A stretch of DNA of 64,000 nt from Ophiodon elongatus (GCA_016806645.1 JACSYO010001980.1:1488001-1552000); one strand, 5' to 3'; positions 1-12,906 are shown, counted from the stretch's first letter. The notes: generated by a model not told the origin, from the sequence alone. Numbers and translations: made by a program.

Positions 1-258
1 GGTTAATGTTTGTGGGAGTAGACTTCCACTGACGCCTCTAAAATATGTAGCATATTAAAATAAAAGAGGCCTTTAAGAAAAATGGGCTTTCCTGATATCC
101 AATTTTCAACATGAGGTTTAATTGATTTAACCTTTTATGTTCCAAAGTAAAGCCAACCGATCAATATATATAGCCTCTAAGGAGACATGACATCCACAGT
201 TAATCCAAAACCAATTGAATTAATCTTATTCTAAAATCTTTATTGTTTCTTCTCCCAG

Positions 259-713
259 GTCACGTCGGTCCTGGCTGTCCGTTGAGGAAACACAAGACCA
301 ACAGAAAGCCCCGCACTCCCTTCACCACATCTCAGCTCCTGGCCCTGGAGAGGAAGTTCCGGCAGAAGCAGTACCTGTCCATCGCCGAGCGGGCCGAGTT
401 CTCCTCCTCCTTGACCCTGACAGAGACCCAAGTTAAGATCTGGTTCCAGAATCGCCGGGCAAAAGCCAAGAGGCTCCAGGAGGCCGAGCTGGAGAAACTC
501 AAGATGGCTGCAGACGCGAAGACGGTGGCGGTGGCGACCGCAGTAGCTGGAGGTTTACACCCTGGCTTTACGTTACCGCTGTCGCTGGGCGCCATGTCAC
601 TGTATGGACAGTCGTTCTCTGCCTATCACCACCACCACAGACCCATGCTGCCCATTTCACCTATAGGACTGTACGCTGCTCCTCTGGGCTACAGCATGTA
701 CCACTTATCATGA
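259..713 (+). CDS. msx: Msx-family homeobox protein, terminal coding exon (partial gene)
   Basis: This is the last coding exon of an Msx (muscle segment homeobox) transcription factor, a nuclear DNA-binding regulator of neural crest, dorsal neural tube, fin and skeletal development. A polypyrimidine tract and AG at 257-258 form the acceptor; the exon enters within a glycine codon, and the first exon lies upstream of the window. The 60-residue homeodomain spans 300-479, starts NRKPRTPFTT, and has recognition helix TQVKIWFQNRRAKAKR. It is preceded by CPLRKHKT, the conserved Msx extension. The tail has a four-His run and ends GLYAAPLGYSMYHLS, the typical Msx C terminus, before TGA at 711-713. 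All of this is seen directly. The family assignment is firm. The paralogue (msx1, 2 or 3 type) cannot be settled without exon 1 and synteny; the ending in S rather than T resembles Msx2 or Msx3 more than Msx1. Confidence 0.95.
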
Positions 714-1681
714 ATGGAAATGCAAAAATGGAAATATCACTGACTGTGGTGAAATGTGTTCCCAAGGATTCCCCAAAAATGGACACAGAAGACGTGTGGC
801 TGACATTTTAAAAATATATGTTTTTAATATATCTTCTGCACAAGGAGTGTTTTAATCGACTTTCTGAGCACTTCAAGTCAAATACGAAATCTATTTTTTT
901 TTTGTCCCCACAGCAAGGATAAATAAAACTTACTGTAGATGTCCTCTTGCCCCTTTGGACTGCCTGTTTACATGAGTTGTCTGAATGAGGAGGGGCGTTA
1001 CGGTCCACCTGTTTATGCTCTTCACTTGTTTACTTTTGCAATAATTGAGCTGGGCGAGGACTTGCACTGGGCACAATAATACAAAGTACAACTTTTCACT
1101 CAAGCCTTTCTCTTCATTCGATGCAGTGCCTTGTGTGTCGAAAAGGGCCTTAATATTAAGACACTTATGGATGATGAGTGTTTCAGCAGCTCAGGCCAAA
1201 TAAAACATATCACTAAAGCATTCTTTTGATTTCCATTCTACAAAAGTGTCTGCTTTTGAATAACTGCTCTCCTTTTCAAATTCAAAGACAGACTTATTCT
1301 GGTTTGTGTGCTCTCGAAGACAGGGAGGTTTAACCCTCAAATTATCCAACGCAATGACAATTTTACACTAACTTCTTCATCTTTTATCTCTTGCAGCAAT
1401 AAATAATCATCTTTTTAAACTATAGTTATGCTGGAAATGTATGAATGCCTCATGTTGTCTATTTATGTGAGAATATGGTACAAAAGTTCTGACCAAAAGT
1501 GTATTTATATTGTTCTTCCTGAATGTCCCTTTGAAAGGGCCATACATTGTGCTATGCAGTTTATATATATATATTTTTTTTCCACCGATGTGTTATCATT
1601 CAAATGAACAAAACAATTAAAGCCTTACAGACTGTTTCCTTTGAATACATTACATTTTATTTCATGTGGAAGAAAAATAAA
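714..1681 (+). other. msx 3' untranslated region (inferred extent)
   Basis: AT-rich sequence follows the msx stop codon. Poly(A) signals AATAAA occur at 922-927, 1199-1204 and 1676-1681, and ATTAAA at 1616-1621. Several ATTTA-type motifs are present, as is common in unstable developmental transcripts. Which signal is used cannot be told from sequence alone. No other coding signal is seen. Confidence 0.5.
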
Positions 1682-1792
1682 GTAGTATGTGTAAACATGT
1701 GCAGTTACGTTCACTTAAGATCCTAAAAACAAAATCATATTTGAAGTAGTTAACCAGTGCCACCAGCTGTATTGTGCATTTTGCAGATACAG

Positions 1793-1793
<1 letters not shown>

Positions 1794-1874
<81 letters not shown>
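1794..1874. repeat. (TG)n microsatellite, 81 bp
   Basis: Uninterrupted TG dinucleotide tract about 110 bp after the last candidate msx poly(A) signal. Confidence 0.97.
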
Positions 1875-1875
<1 letters not shown>

Positions 1876-3292
1876 CAAGTGGTCAGTTCAAGGCAATGTT
1901 TGACGAACCATAAATGCTACCCATAAATTATCCAACTTCACAGATAGTTCCCGTTATTACGGAGCCGTCATTTACCACACTGGTCAAACTTTTTTGGCAG
2001 AGATACACTTTTGTAATGTTTTGTTTGTAAAGAAATACAGTGTGCCGTGTCTCTGGCAATCATTAACTCTTCATTACCTGTTTTTTTTACGACCATTACT
2101 GAGTTGTTTAACCTTTTGTCAAATCATTCTATTACTGAGCCTCACCTGCACCTAGCAGCAACATTTACTGTTTATTTAACTGTTAAATACTCCTCCTTTA
2201 TTTTTGCTGTGGCAAAGACGTTGATGTACTTGTGATTAGCTTGCTTACACGCCAACAACATAACTTGTTAGGCGACGTTCATTCATTTGTTAAGGCCCTT
2301 ATCCCCATCAGAATCATGTTCCTCCAGCCTCGTTAAATATTACGTTAATGACCACCGTTGACTCAGGTTTGAATTAGCAGGGCGAGTTTGGTGGCGTGTG
2401 TGGGGCTGCTAAAAAGGTGCCTGTGCTTTGTTGCAATTATAAGAGCAGCTTTCAACTTCCGTGTGACTTTGATGTCACCAGGAAATCGTTTATAGGCAGC
2501 AGTGCATTTATGAGGTTCCCCTTTAATCAGAACAAGGCAGAGGGAGCTGGCAGGCAGAGAGAGTAGCTTCCACAGGCAAGCAATCAGCCTAATGAAGTGC
2601 AGATTGGCAGGAATGGCTCCGAGTCTCTTGTGAAACATCAAGTTGGTGCTACTTACTGGAGGGGTGTTGTGTTTCAGTGGTGGAGAATTCTGTAAATGAT
2701 CTGTCTTTTTGTTGGGAGGGTTGTCGCCGGCGCTGCAGGGATCTGTTCTTGTCACTGTCAGTCGACGGTCGCCTGACAGTGATTGGGCATGTTTGTGGTT
2801 TTGTATGTTACCTCAACACAATATGTGACTGAGCCCCTTTCCCTGTCTGGACCATGTCATGTGCTTGTCTCTTACCTCCTCTAGTGGCTGTGTTGTAATA
2901 CAGCATCGTGGGACAAACCTTGCTCTGTCCCCTTGTTTGTTCTTTGAAGTGCCGTGCGAGTAAAATTGGTTTAGTTTTCGGGCTGATAACAGACACAGGG
3001 AGAAATAACACTAACGGATTAGTTCGTGAAAGACTCTTTTCAACTGTGAAGGAGGAGCTGATCATTGCAGAGAAGGAAAAGATAGTTTTTATTATGCTCA
3101 ATTTATGCTCAAATGCAGGCACTTGGAGGTAAAAACACAAACGACGTATTATTATTAAACCTGTACATATTTCTGGATAGTTCAGCATGTTTTCACCTGG
3201 TTGGTGGTTGCATTCATTGTGATGTCTACTCTCTTACGGTCTGTTAAGCCATATATATATATGCAATCATTGCATCAATTTGTTGGCTACCT

Positions 3293-3294
<2 letters not shown>
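1875..3294. other. Intergenic DNA, no gene recognised
   Basis: Only short reading frames without family resemblance are present. The two minus-strand frames at 2363-2755 and 2808-3188 have no recognisable motif. Unique-looking sequence; possible msx regulatory space, by position only. Confidence 0.5.
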
Positions 3295-3368
<74 letters not shown>

Positions 3369-3369
3369 C
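3295..3369. repeat. (TG)n(CG)n alternating purine-pyrimidine tract
   Basis: About 34 TG units run straight into a short CG run, giving roughly 75 bp of unbroken alternating purine-pyrimidine sequence, a classical Z-DNA-prone composition. Confidence 0.95.
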
Positions 3370-4256
3370 TAATAGTTAGCATCCCACGGTGGTTTAGTAT
3401 TACGGCTACTTAGCTTTGATGTACCTGTGATATCATATCCTCTTTTTTTCTTTATTTATTCAAACACATCAGCATAAGCCTCAAGATTCTGCCCGAGGAA
3501 GTCTGCTTTTTTTGGCACAAATTGAGCATATTAAAAATATTTGTTTTGGCTTCCCTTCTATTCTTCTGTGTGCTTTGCTGACCAGTTCGGGAAGTTTCTG
3601 TATTCCACAGTTTTCCGTGTTGATTCCTTTTCCAAAACACATGATACCCGTAATAATGTACATGTAATGGATTAAAAGGTGTGATTTGGTGTGCTGCTCT
3701 GTGAAATTTCACACATGTACAATGAACATACAAAATAATAAGTACATTTTTGAGATTAAGAGAGAGGGGGCTGCAACTCTGAATCAGTAAGATGCTCCTA
3801 AAAATGTATCGAACATTGTGGGACCACACCCATGACTCTAGTTACAGGACTCACTCCACCACGCCACCGGAGTTTGTGGCAATGTGCTGAAGGAGGCGTT
3901 CTTCAGGAGGAATCATTCAAGTCGGGCTCTCTTCATTTGAACACATAAAACCACTTTACCCTCATTACAGCTCAGCGCCAAAGATAGAGTTCAGCTCACC
4001 AGCAACAGTAAATGTAGAACGAACTAGAAATCTGTATTTCACCGTGTATTCCCATTAGTGTAATACATTTTATTTATTCTCTTCAGAACACAGAACTAGC
4101 ATTAGCATTTTCTGCTGCTGCTCAATTGTTCTCTTTCAAACTTGTTGACAAATTCTAATGCAGCCTTGGGCAAGGACCCCCAGAAAAAAAAATGCAAAAC
4201 CCCCTGTGGGTTTCCCCGTACCGACTAGGACATGATGCAGAAGAATTCTGTTGTTA
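3370..4256. other. Intergenic DNA, nothing recognised
   Basis: No coding, RNA or transposon signature was identified. The 125-residue minus-strand frame at 3452-3829 has no family resemblance and is probably chance. Confidence 0.4.
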
Positions 4257-4277
4257 GTGTGTGTGTGTGTGTGTGTG
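4257..4277. repeat. (TG)n microsatellite
   Basis: Short TG tract; with the CA tract that begins 109 bp downstream it forms an inverted pair. Confidence 0.95.
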
Positions 4278-4383
4278 GTCTTTGGAGATATCCCTCGAGA
4301 GCCACACAGTAGCAGATGTAGGGAAATTGCCCGGAGCAGGCCAGTGGAAGAGGGGGACGGCCAACGCTTCTAAAGATCTCTCT

Positions 4384-4385
<2 letters not shown>

Positions 4386-4447
<62 letters not shown>
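4386..4447. repeat. (AC)n microsatellite, 62 bp
   Basis: Uninterrupted AC tract, complementary to the TG tract at 4257-4277. Confidence 0.97.
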
Positions 4448-4449
<2 letters not shown>

Positions 4450-4490
4450 AATGCCCTGTTTCTGTTTCACTGATTTCTGGGAAACATCTT

Positions 4491-4513
4491 ACACACACAC
4501 ACACACACACACA
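4491..4513. repeat. (AC)n microsatellite
   Basis: Second AC tract, 43 bp after the first. Confidence 0.95.
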
Positions 4514-5050
4514 TACTTTTCTCACTTTGGTTTTGTGTACTGCATTTAAGTCTTCCATGACATGTTAAATATTTACCCAAATGTAATTTAGAATTAGCCA
4601 ACTCAATAGTATACGGTCTCTCAGAACTAATGGATTAGAGCATGTGAACAGCAAACACCATGAGGCAGAGACAACTTTATTGAAACATGCATAATTCCGA
4701 GAGGAATTATTGATTTGTTCATGCATGATGGTGTTAATTTGTTTTACCAATACATGTTTGTTAAAAGTAGACACCAGTCAATGGGAATACGCAAGGTTCA
4801 ATACTCATATTCATATTCTTCATATTTTGCCGACTTTACTGTTTGCAGCATGTCCAAATGTGCTCATCCTAGTTCTGACATTAATGCTGTTTTTAACTAT
4901 TAATATGGTTCCATAAACTGCATGTTTATTAAATGAGCATTAAATGAGACACGCATTTATAGATCAGGTCTTTTGTAATTCTCTGAAGGGGAGCTGCTTG
5001 TGTTTATGAGGCATTCCAAACAATAGCATAGCGAGCAATATTGAGACTGA

Positions 5051-5431
5051 TGCTACGTTCACACTACAAGCGACAAAGCAACAGGCTACAAGTCATTTTG
5101 AATGAAAGCCGGTGACATAAAGCTACAAACTGACGATCGACACTTGTCACTGCAACGCGATACAAATCAAAGTTGACCTGGCCTCAACTATATTCAGCGC
5201 TCCAAGGACACGCAAAGCATCAGCCAATCATAACTTTTTGTTACAACATTTCCAGTCCCCTTCTCTTTACCCTAGTTCCTGGTACGTCCATGCAATAGAG
5301 GGAAAACATATTTGTTGTTCCCAGTTCCCAGTGCTATTTAAGAGCATAACTACGTCATGAGCGCTCGAGCGATATTTCAATAGCAACTCAGTAACATAGC
5401 TGGCTTTGTTGCTTTTGGTGTGAACATAGCA
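5051..5431. mobile_element. PIF/Harbinger-like MITE, 381 bp
   Basis: The ends are inverted: the left end reads TGCTACGTTCACAC and the right end, reverse-complemented, TGCTATGTTCACACC. The element is flanked by TGA at 5048-5050 and TGA at 5432-5434, a 3-bp duplication of the T-N-A form close to the TWA usual for PIF/Harbinger. The same end motif occurs in the elements at 27439-27845 and 50624-51119. No coding capacity is seen inside. It is non-autonomous and would have been moved by a transposase supplied elsewhere. Confidence 0.75.
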
Positions 5432-7544
5432 TGAGGCAAAATATAGTTTAATTGGAGCACAAATATAGATACAAGAGACACATACACACAGATGATTTTC
5501 TTGTCTGATGATTAGTTAAGGGGCATATTTTGGTTTGTTTATGAGCAGTCACTTGAGAAGTGTAATAAAATTACTTAATCAACAATGTTTACACAGAGAA
5601 CATTGACAGATACACTAATGAGGCTTATAAACAAGAAGGATCTACACTTTAACAGCGTATTTAATGCTTCTCTGTCACAGTCATGCTTAGATTCATGTCT
5701 TAGCTATGGTAAAATGAAACCTCAAAGAAGCTTTTGAAAGCACTGGTAAATGGCCATTTATATCACTTACACAGTTGCTTTGACGTCATGAATAAGCCGT
5801 TAATGCAAATGTGATGCTCGCCGATCTGAAACCACTGAGGCCTCTCAGCGAATCGTTCATGCGCTGGGTGAGGGCGCGGATAAACTGATGTCGATTTCTA
5901 CCTTTGATTGGTTTTGAAAGAAAGTTCTTCAAATAAAACTTTGAGTGGAGTGAGATAGTATATTGTACGTTGGACCTGAGGGCCCTGTTGTTGTGTTTCC
6001 TGAAATGTTGTATTTTCTGAAATGTGGTTGTGTTTTCTGAAAAGTAATTGTGTTTTGACCCTCAGGGCCACTGTACTATTCTGAGGGAGGACACATAACA
6101 ATGCTGTTTGTGGAATCAGTAGTGGAGAGAAATGCACGACTAATAAATTCAGTAAAAAATATGACGAGTACGTGTTCCAGAGATAGATAACATGCGTGTT
6201 GGCATTTTATAAAGGATATTATACAGAGATGGGGATGGAGAGTCTCTCTTAATTAGATCTTGTAACTATGTTTTCAGTTCGATCAGAAGGCAGAGAGGCT
6301 ATTTAATTGTAAAGTGGCAGTCAGCCTGAACGAACAGCTTGGAGTTTGAAAGTGTTTTCTCCCCTTTCAATGCGAATTCAGAAGCATTTCCATCCTGTGA
6401 CAGATCAAATAAATGTGGAAAACGTCACAGTAGGCCCCTGGCATTTAGTGGATGGTTTTAGATGGTAAAAATAATTATTGTTTTTCAAAAAAAGATGGCT
6501 GTCAATGACAAATTATGCTACAGAGCTCTGTGACAAAGCAATTGCAATGGTGGTCTGCAAATACACGTAGAGACAAACAGAGTGGTCTGATACTCCGGGA
6601 CATTCGAGCCGGTACAATTAATCTAACAAATAAAACAGTACTGACTGCAAAGGAGAACAACATGGGAGCTGGAGAAGGATTCAGAAGTTTGGAGACACCC
6701 GAGATGTGGAACGGGGTCACAGTTTGTCAATCCATTCGGCCACCAGAGCTTGTTGCAAGTCAGTCAGTCACATTCTTGGGGTTGTTTGCTAAGTCAAGCT
6801 CTCCCCCATTTTTTTTTTCAACTGCACAGACCAATTGAGACATTTAATAAGAAAGGTATAATTGTCACAATTGCTCTGCTGCTAAGAAGAAAGTGATTCG
6901 AGCTCGACCGCTAACAGAAATTGTGTGAAAACTTAAATCTTATAGAGATGAAAAGTTTACAATACAGTAAATGCAATGGCACCCACACATTTAAAGAAAA
7001 TGTATTAACGGTATTAGCAAATGGACAGAGATGAAACTCCTTTAATTAAAAGACAGTGAGGATTAAGTGCCCCTTTTTATCCAGTAGGTGTCACTATAGC
7101 AACAAAGTTTAGCACGAGTGGCCTCAGTAGGCATCAATGAAACCTCACCGAGCCACCGGAGACCATGCAAAAATACAGGCTGCTTTAACTTGGCTGCTGT
7201 TCTTAAAATAGAGCGCAAGGCGAGTGAATGAAATTTTACTTGTCAATGGGCAACAAAAATAAAAATAAAAACAGGAGACTGTCTTCTCTCTTTCTTCTTA
7301 ACAATTGAAGAGGGTGCCTATCTTGAGTTATTTTGGTAAATGTCTTTTTGATATTTAGTGCGTCTTTAAAAATGCAAATGATGCTGCATAGGCAGGGTAA
7401 AACACACAGGCATATTAATACACTCCCTATTGTTCCGACACCTGTTCACACAGCAGAATGCCTCCGTGCAAGTGTGTGTGCATGTATGTGGCCGAGGGAA
7501 TGCTTTTTGCATCCTTAAGTATCTTAAAGAGTGTATTTGTATGC
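5432..7544. other. Intergenic DNA; small tandem repeat near 5987-6058
   Basis: No gene is recognised. At 5987-6058 a unit of about 20 bp, built around TTGTGTTTTCTGAAA, recurs three to four times with mismatches. The 107-residue plus-strand frame at 6515-6838 shows no domain. Confidence 0.4.
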
Positions 7545-7580
7545 GTGTGTGTGTGTGTGTGTGTGTGTACGTGTGTGTGT
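7545..7580. repeat. (TG)n microsatellite
   Basis: TG tract with one AC interruption. Confidence 0.93.
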
Positions 7581-7733
7581 AAAACGGAGGGAGAGAGCAG
7601 ATGAGTTTTAATGCCTCTACTTCTGAGACTCTGACATCCTCCAACCATTTAACCTTCACTTCTTTATAAGAGAAGACAGAGGAGTTGAGTCGTCACAGAT
7701 TGAGTTTGCCATATGTGTTACCGCAATTGCACG

Positions 7734-7734
<1 letters not shown>

Positions 7735-7768
<34 letters not shown>
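7735..7768. repeat. (CA)n microsatellite
   Basis: Uninterrupted CA tract. Confidence 0.95.
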
Positions 7769-7773
<5 letters not shown>

Positions 7774-8180
7774 TCAGCACCTTTCATACATCGCAAATTA
7801 ATGTCAAAGATAGAGACTGACATTACAGTGCAAAGAAAGAGCAGTGTCCGCTCTCCCTCTCTCTTAGATTGAAAAGTAAAAATTTCCCCTTGAGAAAAAT
7901 GGCCTGGACTCCAAGAGTGAAGTAGTACAGCTTTCTAGTAGTTGATCACATTCCCATTACATCAGATCGGTTTTGAGTCGGGTTAGAGGCCATGTGATTT
8001 GCAGGCTGTTGAAGCCATATGATGTGTGAGAATCGCTGTAGGATAAATGCTATTTATAGATACATATATGTTTTCATGTGATTGCTTCCTGGGTTTCTCC
8101 CTCTGTCTCATTATGAACAATTTTGCACATGGCTCTGCACAGGTTCTGAAGGGATGGGGTCATTGGGGGAGGGGCACAGG

Positions 8181-8184
<4 letters not shown>

Positions 8185-8256
<72 letters not shown>
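8185..8256. repeat. (TG)n microsatellite
   Basis: Uninterrupted TG tract, followed by a short TCTGTGTGCGCG segment. Confidence 0.96.
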
Positions 8257-8257
<1 letters not shown>

Positions 8258-8384
8258 TGTGTGCGCGTGTGTCTCACATTGGCTTGCATGTAGTTGGTAT
8301 GAGACTCACCCTCATCTTACACATGAAATGAAATTGTATAGTTCTGACTATGAGCGAGAAAAAAAAAGAGAGAGCAAATGCGTT

Positions 8385-8387
8385 TGT

Positions 8388-8428
<41 letters not shown>

Positions 8429-8463
8429 TGTGTGTCTGTGTGTCTGTGTGTGTGTGTGTGTGC
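8385..8463. repeat. (TG)n compound microsatellite
   Basis: TG tract interrupted by regularly spaced TCTG units toward its 3' end. Confidence 0.95.
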
Positions 8464-10515
8464 ACTAAAATGTGGTTGGTAAAACTACACTCATAAAGGC
8501 TTCTCTCATATCTTCTCACAGCAGAACTGTTTTAGACTTAAAACCAAGCCAGTAAGATCTGAAATGGAACATTACATTACTCAAAATGCACAGTGAAGGA
8601 GTCTTCAGGATATGAATCCTTAATTCCTTCTTCCTGAGATTCAAATCAAGAGTCATCCTTCAAGGGTCATGTTGGTGTACCTGAGAATAATGCCGATCTA
8701 TTTAGGACTTACACTTTTTAAAAGTACTTCTGCTGAGGAGACTTATGGACCTCAGGGAGAGCAAATAAGAGTTTGCAGATAAGGGGCTCACTTTACCATA
8801 CCCAATACCTTTTTATGAATAAAGCTACTTTGCCAGTAGCACCAAAGTTGGGCGAGTGCTTTGCATTTTTTCACAAAGAACAAGGATTGTTGATTCTGAC
8901 CCAGTTTCAGTGTCATGATACAAAAATAATTGCTTCACACGAGGAGCAATTACCCTGAATCCTACCTCTCTCAAAGTATAAACTGCCTTGAAAAAAAAAA
9001 ACGTAAAGACCTAAAGCTCTATGTGGTAAAACACTACTTTAAATTTTCACCAGTCCGTAGTCCTTTCTTACGGGATGTAACAAACCATTTAGCTTCATAA
9101 TTGGCTACTTAATCTACTGCATGGTGTGCTGGATAGTACAATGTGACAAGCACTGCAAGTGTTTTATTGTTTATGATGAACATATATGTTGTCACCATTC
9201 CAATGTTCCCATTCCGCATGTGTTCCCCCCATCCACTGTGACTTGTAAGCGCCCGACAGCACACGCTTGTTTATTGTCTAATGTCACCACAAGTCCAACA
9301 GGCTGCAGCTGTGAATCCTGACCTTCTGTCCAGGGTGCCACTATTGTGCCAATTTATCACATGGAGCTGCAGGAGTGAGTCTGTGTGTGCCAGCGAGAGA
9401 GTGAGTGTTTCAATATATGCATGTGCCTGTAGCTTTGCCCGTGTCCCCGTGTAACTGCATGCCTGTATGTAATTGTCTGAGTGTGCCAGTCTGCAAAGCC
9501 AGAAGGAATTTTATCACCCTCAAACCTGGTAGTGGAATTATACAGAAAAATAACATATTCATGATTTGGAAATGGCTTTTGGGAAATAATTTAGTGGCTG
9601 TTATGTTTTCCGTGAATCACTGTGCCAACTCCAGAGGGCAAGCAAAAAAAGAATTATATGGACTTTTTTATATTTAGTGCACACAACTAGCACTCCTGGA
9701 CACACAGGAGACATATGGGGATAACCTTTTCTTTTTCTTCCACGATAACCTTTTTTGCCCCTGGGTATTTTCTGCCTTTGTGAATGCGTCTCAGTGTAAA
9801 GTGATACCACCAGTAAGACAAAAAAACAGATGAATGGAGAATTGATGAGCACGTAGAGGTAAAGAGGACAGATGGAGCCCTTTATTGGAATAAAAAAGTA
9901 AATATTGGCAGAGGGTGTGGCATGTAAATGTGGGGTGGTGCTGGGAGGATTAGACCAAGCAATGAATAGAGGTAAACAGTGGAAATACTGACGGAGCCCC
10001 CAAATGTCATTAGTCCTAGAGGAGCATTTGATGGATGGCATCTCCTCAAGGGTTATCTTTTGTGTGACTAAATTACTTAAAGTTGGTCTTTATAACTTTT
10101 TCCCCTTGATAAGCGAGATTGCATTGTGCAGTCTAAACTACAGTGTAGTATCTACTAATGCTTGATTGTTATTTTTTTGATCAGCTCATTAAGTAAACAC
10201 TAAATGGTTTGGGTTGTTGGGCATCGCTTAACCAAACATGAAAAGAAAATTGATCACAATTGTAATGACCCTTTCTGATTGACTTTTTGATTCTCTGTAT
10301 TGCTGGCAGGACATGTTGTTGAAGGAATTCATAAAATCAACTGATTTTAAAGAGCACCGGAATAGTCTCAAAAGCTCACTGACTCCATCATATCGCTTTA
10401 TAAATGCTCTTACACGTGTTGGCAAAAATTGAGTATTCATACATCCAGCAGACACCGAGGAACATTAGCACTCCTTTTTTTCTGTCCACATAATGAAAGA
10501 AAGTCCAATATTTTA
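8464..10515. other. Intergenic DNA, nothing recognised
   Basis: No coding or RNA gene signature. The minus-strand 146-residue frame at 9601-10041 contains no recognisable domain and is best read as chance. Confidence 0.4.
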
Positions 10516-10745
10516 CACTACTCTGTTCACAAGCTGGTCACTAACTGCCTGTTTGCCTTTTGATGCAGGTAGTGTACAACGACTGAAAACAACTGCCTGC
10601 TGCGGCCGAAAAAACACCAACAGAGTGAACCTTACCAGTCAGAACTCTTTGTGCTGCGAAAGCTGTCTGCTGCCACAGAAAATGGATTGGTGGAAGTAAA
10701 ATTTGCGAGCAACCACTACAATGAGCCAAGAGAGGTAAAATCTCT
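10516..10745 (+). repeat. Dispersed fish repeat, copy 1
   Basis: Shares with 14860-15060 the order of blocks: a CAC(A/C)AGCT segment, then a TTTGCT/TTTGCC segment, the block GCAGGTAGTGTACA, CTGC-rich sequence, AAAACAAC, and AACAATGAGC/TACAATGAGC. The two copies are heavily diverged. From memory such blocks recur in fish genomes; the class is not determinable here. Confidence 0.55.
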
Positions 10746-12599
10746 GGAGAGCTAAGGGGGAATTGGCAGATATCCTCATCATTATGAGTTTTTAAACATG
10801 TTATAAATGGAGCTTTAGGTCTGTTTGTTCTAGATCTTGTAGCACATCATTGACGCAGAAAGCAGGAATATATTGGAGATCCAAAAATAGACCGAGTGAG
10901 AACACATACTGCAGGATGTTTCCGTGGGTTTTTAAATTGTGTGTTTACAATAACCCGGAGGATTTCATTAGCCACATTTCCTCTCATAGAGTCAGATGTC
11001 CTCGCGTGGATGGATGTATGTGACTCACAGGAAGGAGGGGAGATCTCCCACATCAGAGCCTCTGAGTAGCAAATACAGCGGTAGGGTCTGCATGTCAGTC
11101 AGCATCCTAAACATCGTGCAGTCAGCAGAACTCTCCACTGCTGTGTCACATTAAAGGCAAGATGACCCGAGGGTGGTGGCTGCTTTGTCAGTCTAGCAAA
11201 GCCTGTTTGGCCATTTTCGTACCATTGCAAGGGCAATTTGCTGTGTGTGACCTTTCGAAGGGCAATGTAACATGACAAGAGCTGTTAACATCTGAAGAGC
11301 ACCTAGGGGTTTCTGAAGATATAGGCCATTCTTACAGTTTTAGAGTTTATCCATTTGTCATCTTTAAAATAGGCTTCCCTCCCATATTTTCTGTGCTGTA
11401 ATCTTTGCTGTCTATGAGGTTTTATTTATGTAGGCCAGCATATTTATCCTTGCCTGCACCCATTTAATCATCAAATGGGCTTACAGTGGTATCACCTTTA
11501 CTGGAAAGGGAGGAGGGATGACGCCAGAGAAAATGTTCAATACAAATCTGGAGGTGCATGCAGTTATGGTATCTAAAACTACTTTTGCACCTCCACCTAC
11601 AAAAACGCATACTAACAGGATACAAATGATATACAAGCAACACAAACGCATCAGCTTACACATTTGCATTTTGATGCAGTTGACACCCAACATAATTGGG
11701 TTCCAACATGTTGCATTACAAACTTCACTTCTGGCAAAACCAGTACATGAACATGTTTGCTTTTCTGCAAACTAATATGGTTGGCTATGAGTTGCTTTTC
11801 CACATAGCTTCTAAAGTTAAAACAGGACTTTGTGATGTACTCATTCCAATAGAAATAATAAATAAAAAAAGTAAATTGTCAGGTTGATATATCAGCCAGC
11901 ATTAGCTCATTGCAGATATATTAGTTTACTGTATGCCGGCCGATAAGTAACAAGAAATTCCACTAAAGAAGTTCCCTGTCCCTTTGTGTAACTAAGCAGT
12001 TGATTTTTCAACTGTAAAATGTCCCGCTCGGTATGTATATTGGTCACAAAAAAACCCCACAAATCTAAGAAAACCTTCAAATGATGTTCTGAATCCTTAA
12101 TTACAAACCCATTGGCTGTCTCTGTGGTTGAAAATGTTGTTATTGAAAGACTAAACTCCCAAAAATATGGATTTAAGTAGAATCATTTGTTAGACCATAA
12201 ACATGTGAGTTTTGGAAATGATTACATCTATATTTTTTCAATAAACTTGGCAACAGTGTTACTCCTAAATTTCATTGTCGGTCTGGATCGCCAGATGATA
12301 GTGATTCACTTTTTGGCTGGCTTTACATGGTGAATCTTTTACGCTTCTAAAAGCGGGACAATTTAGTTTCATATTTGATAATAAAAGCTACAGGGATTAA
12401 GTGCATTTAGGCAAGTACTGTACTTATTTTTAATTCTGCCATTCTGCATTATGAGTATATTTTTACTTTTGGTCAGTATATTGTGATGAAAATACTTTTG
12501 TACAATCAAAATGTTACTGTGCTCGATAACAATACAAATATAATCATCAACACATTGGTTGTATAAATATGGACATTAATTACAATTAAAAGTCAGAGG
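10746..12599. other. Intergenic DNA, nothing recognised
   Basis: AT-rich unique-looking sequence with only short open frames and no recognised repeats. Confidence 0.4.
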
Positions 12600-12722
12600 G
12601 AGGTTGACTCTTGTCAGTGTGTCTATCGTTGTTTGTATGTGTCTAATGTTGTCTGTGTGAGTTTTTGGTGGCAAATGAGTTTCCCCACTGGGGATTAATA
12701 ATGATTTCTAATCCAATCTAAT
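12600..12722 (+). repeat. LINE-type 3' tail fragment
   Basis: Contains TTTCCCCACTGGGGATTAATAA and neighbouring sequence resembling the 3' ends of fish non-LTR retrotransposons. A reverse-orientation relative of the same tail lies at 27890-27935. Confidence 0.5.
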
Positions 12723-12878
12723 TATTATGGGTTTCCAACAGTTAGAGGGAAATGTCTTTGATTTCAGTTCGAGATAGCTGCCACAATGAATAATTCTAAA
12801 GATATATATTTATTTATTTTTATATTAAAGAGGACTGAAATCTGGCACGATCTGTTGCTCTCTGCATGTAAGTATTTG

Positions 12879-12906
12879 TGAGAGAGAGAGTGTGTGTGTG
12901 TGTGTG
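12879..12906. repeat. (GA)n(TG)n microsatellite
   Basis: Short compound dinucleotide tract. Confidence 0.9.

Noticed and set aside
2363..3188. Two adjacent minus-strand frames (130 and 126 residues)
   Set aside because: No motif, no splice continuity between them, and composition of noncoding DNA.
8047..8519. Frames of repeated Val-Cys or His-Thr residues
   Set aside because: They are translations of TG/CA microsatellites, as at the other dinucleotide tracts.
9601..10041. 146-residue minus-strand frame
   Set aside because: Low similarity to any family and hydrophobic/low-complexity composition; chance frame.
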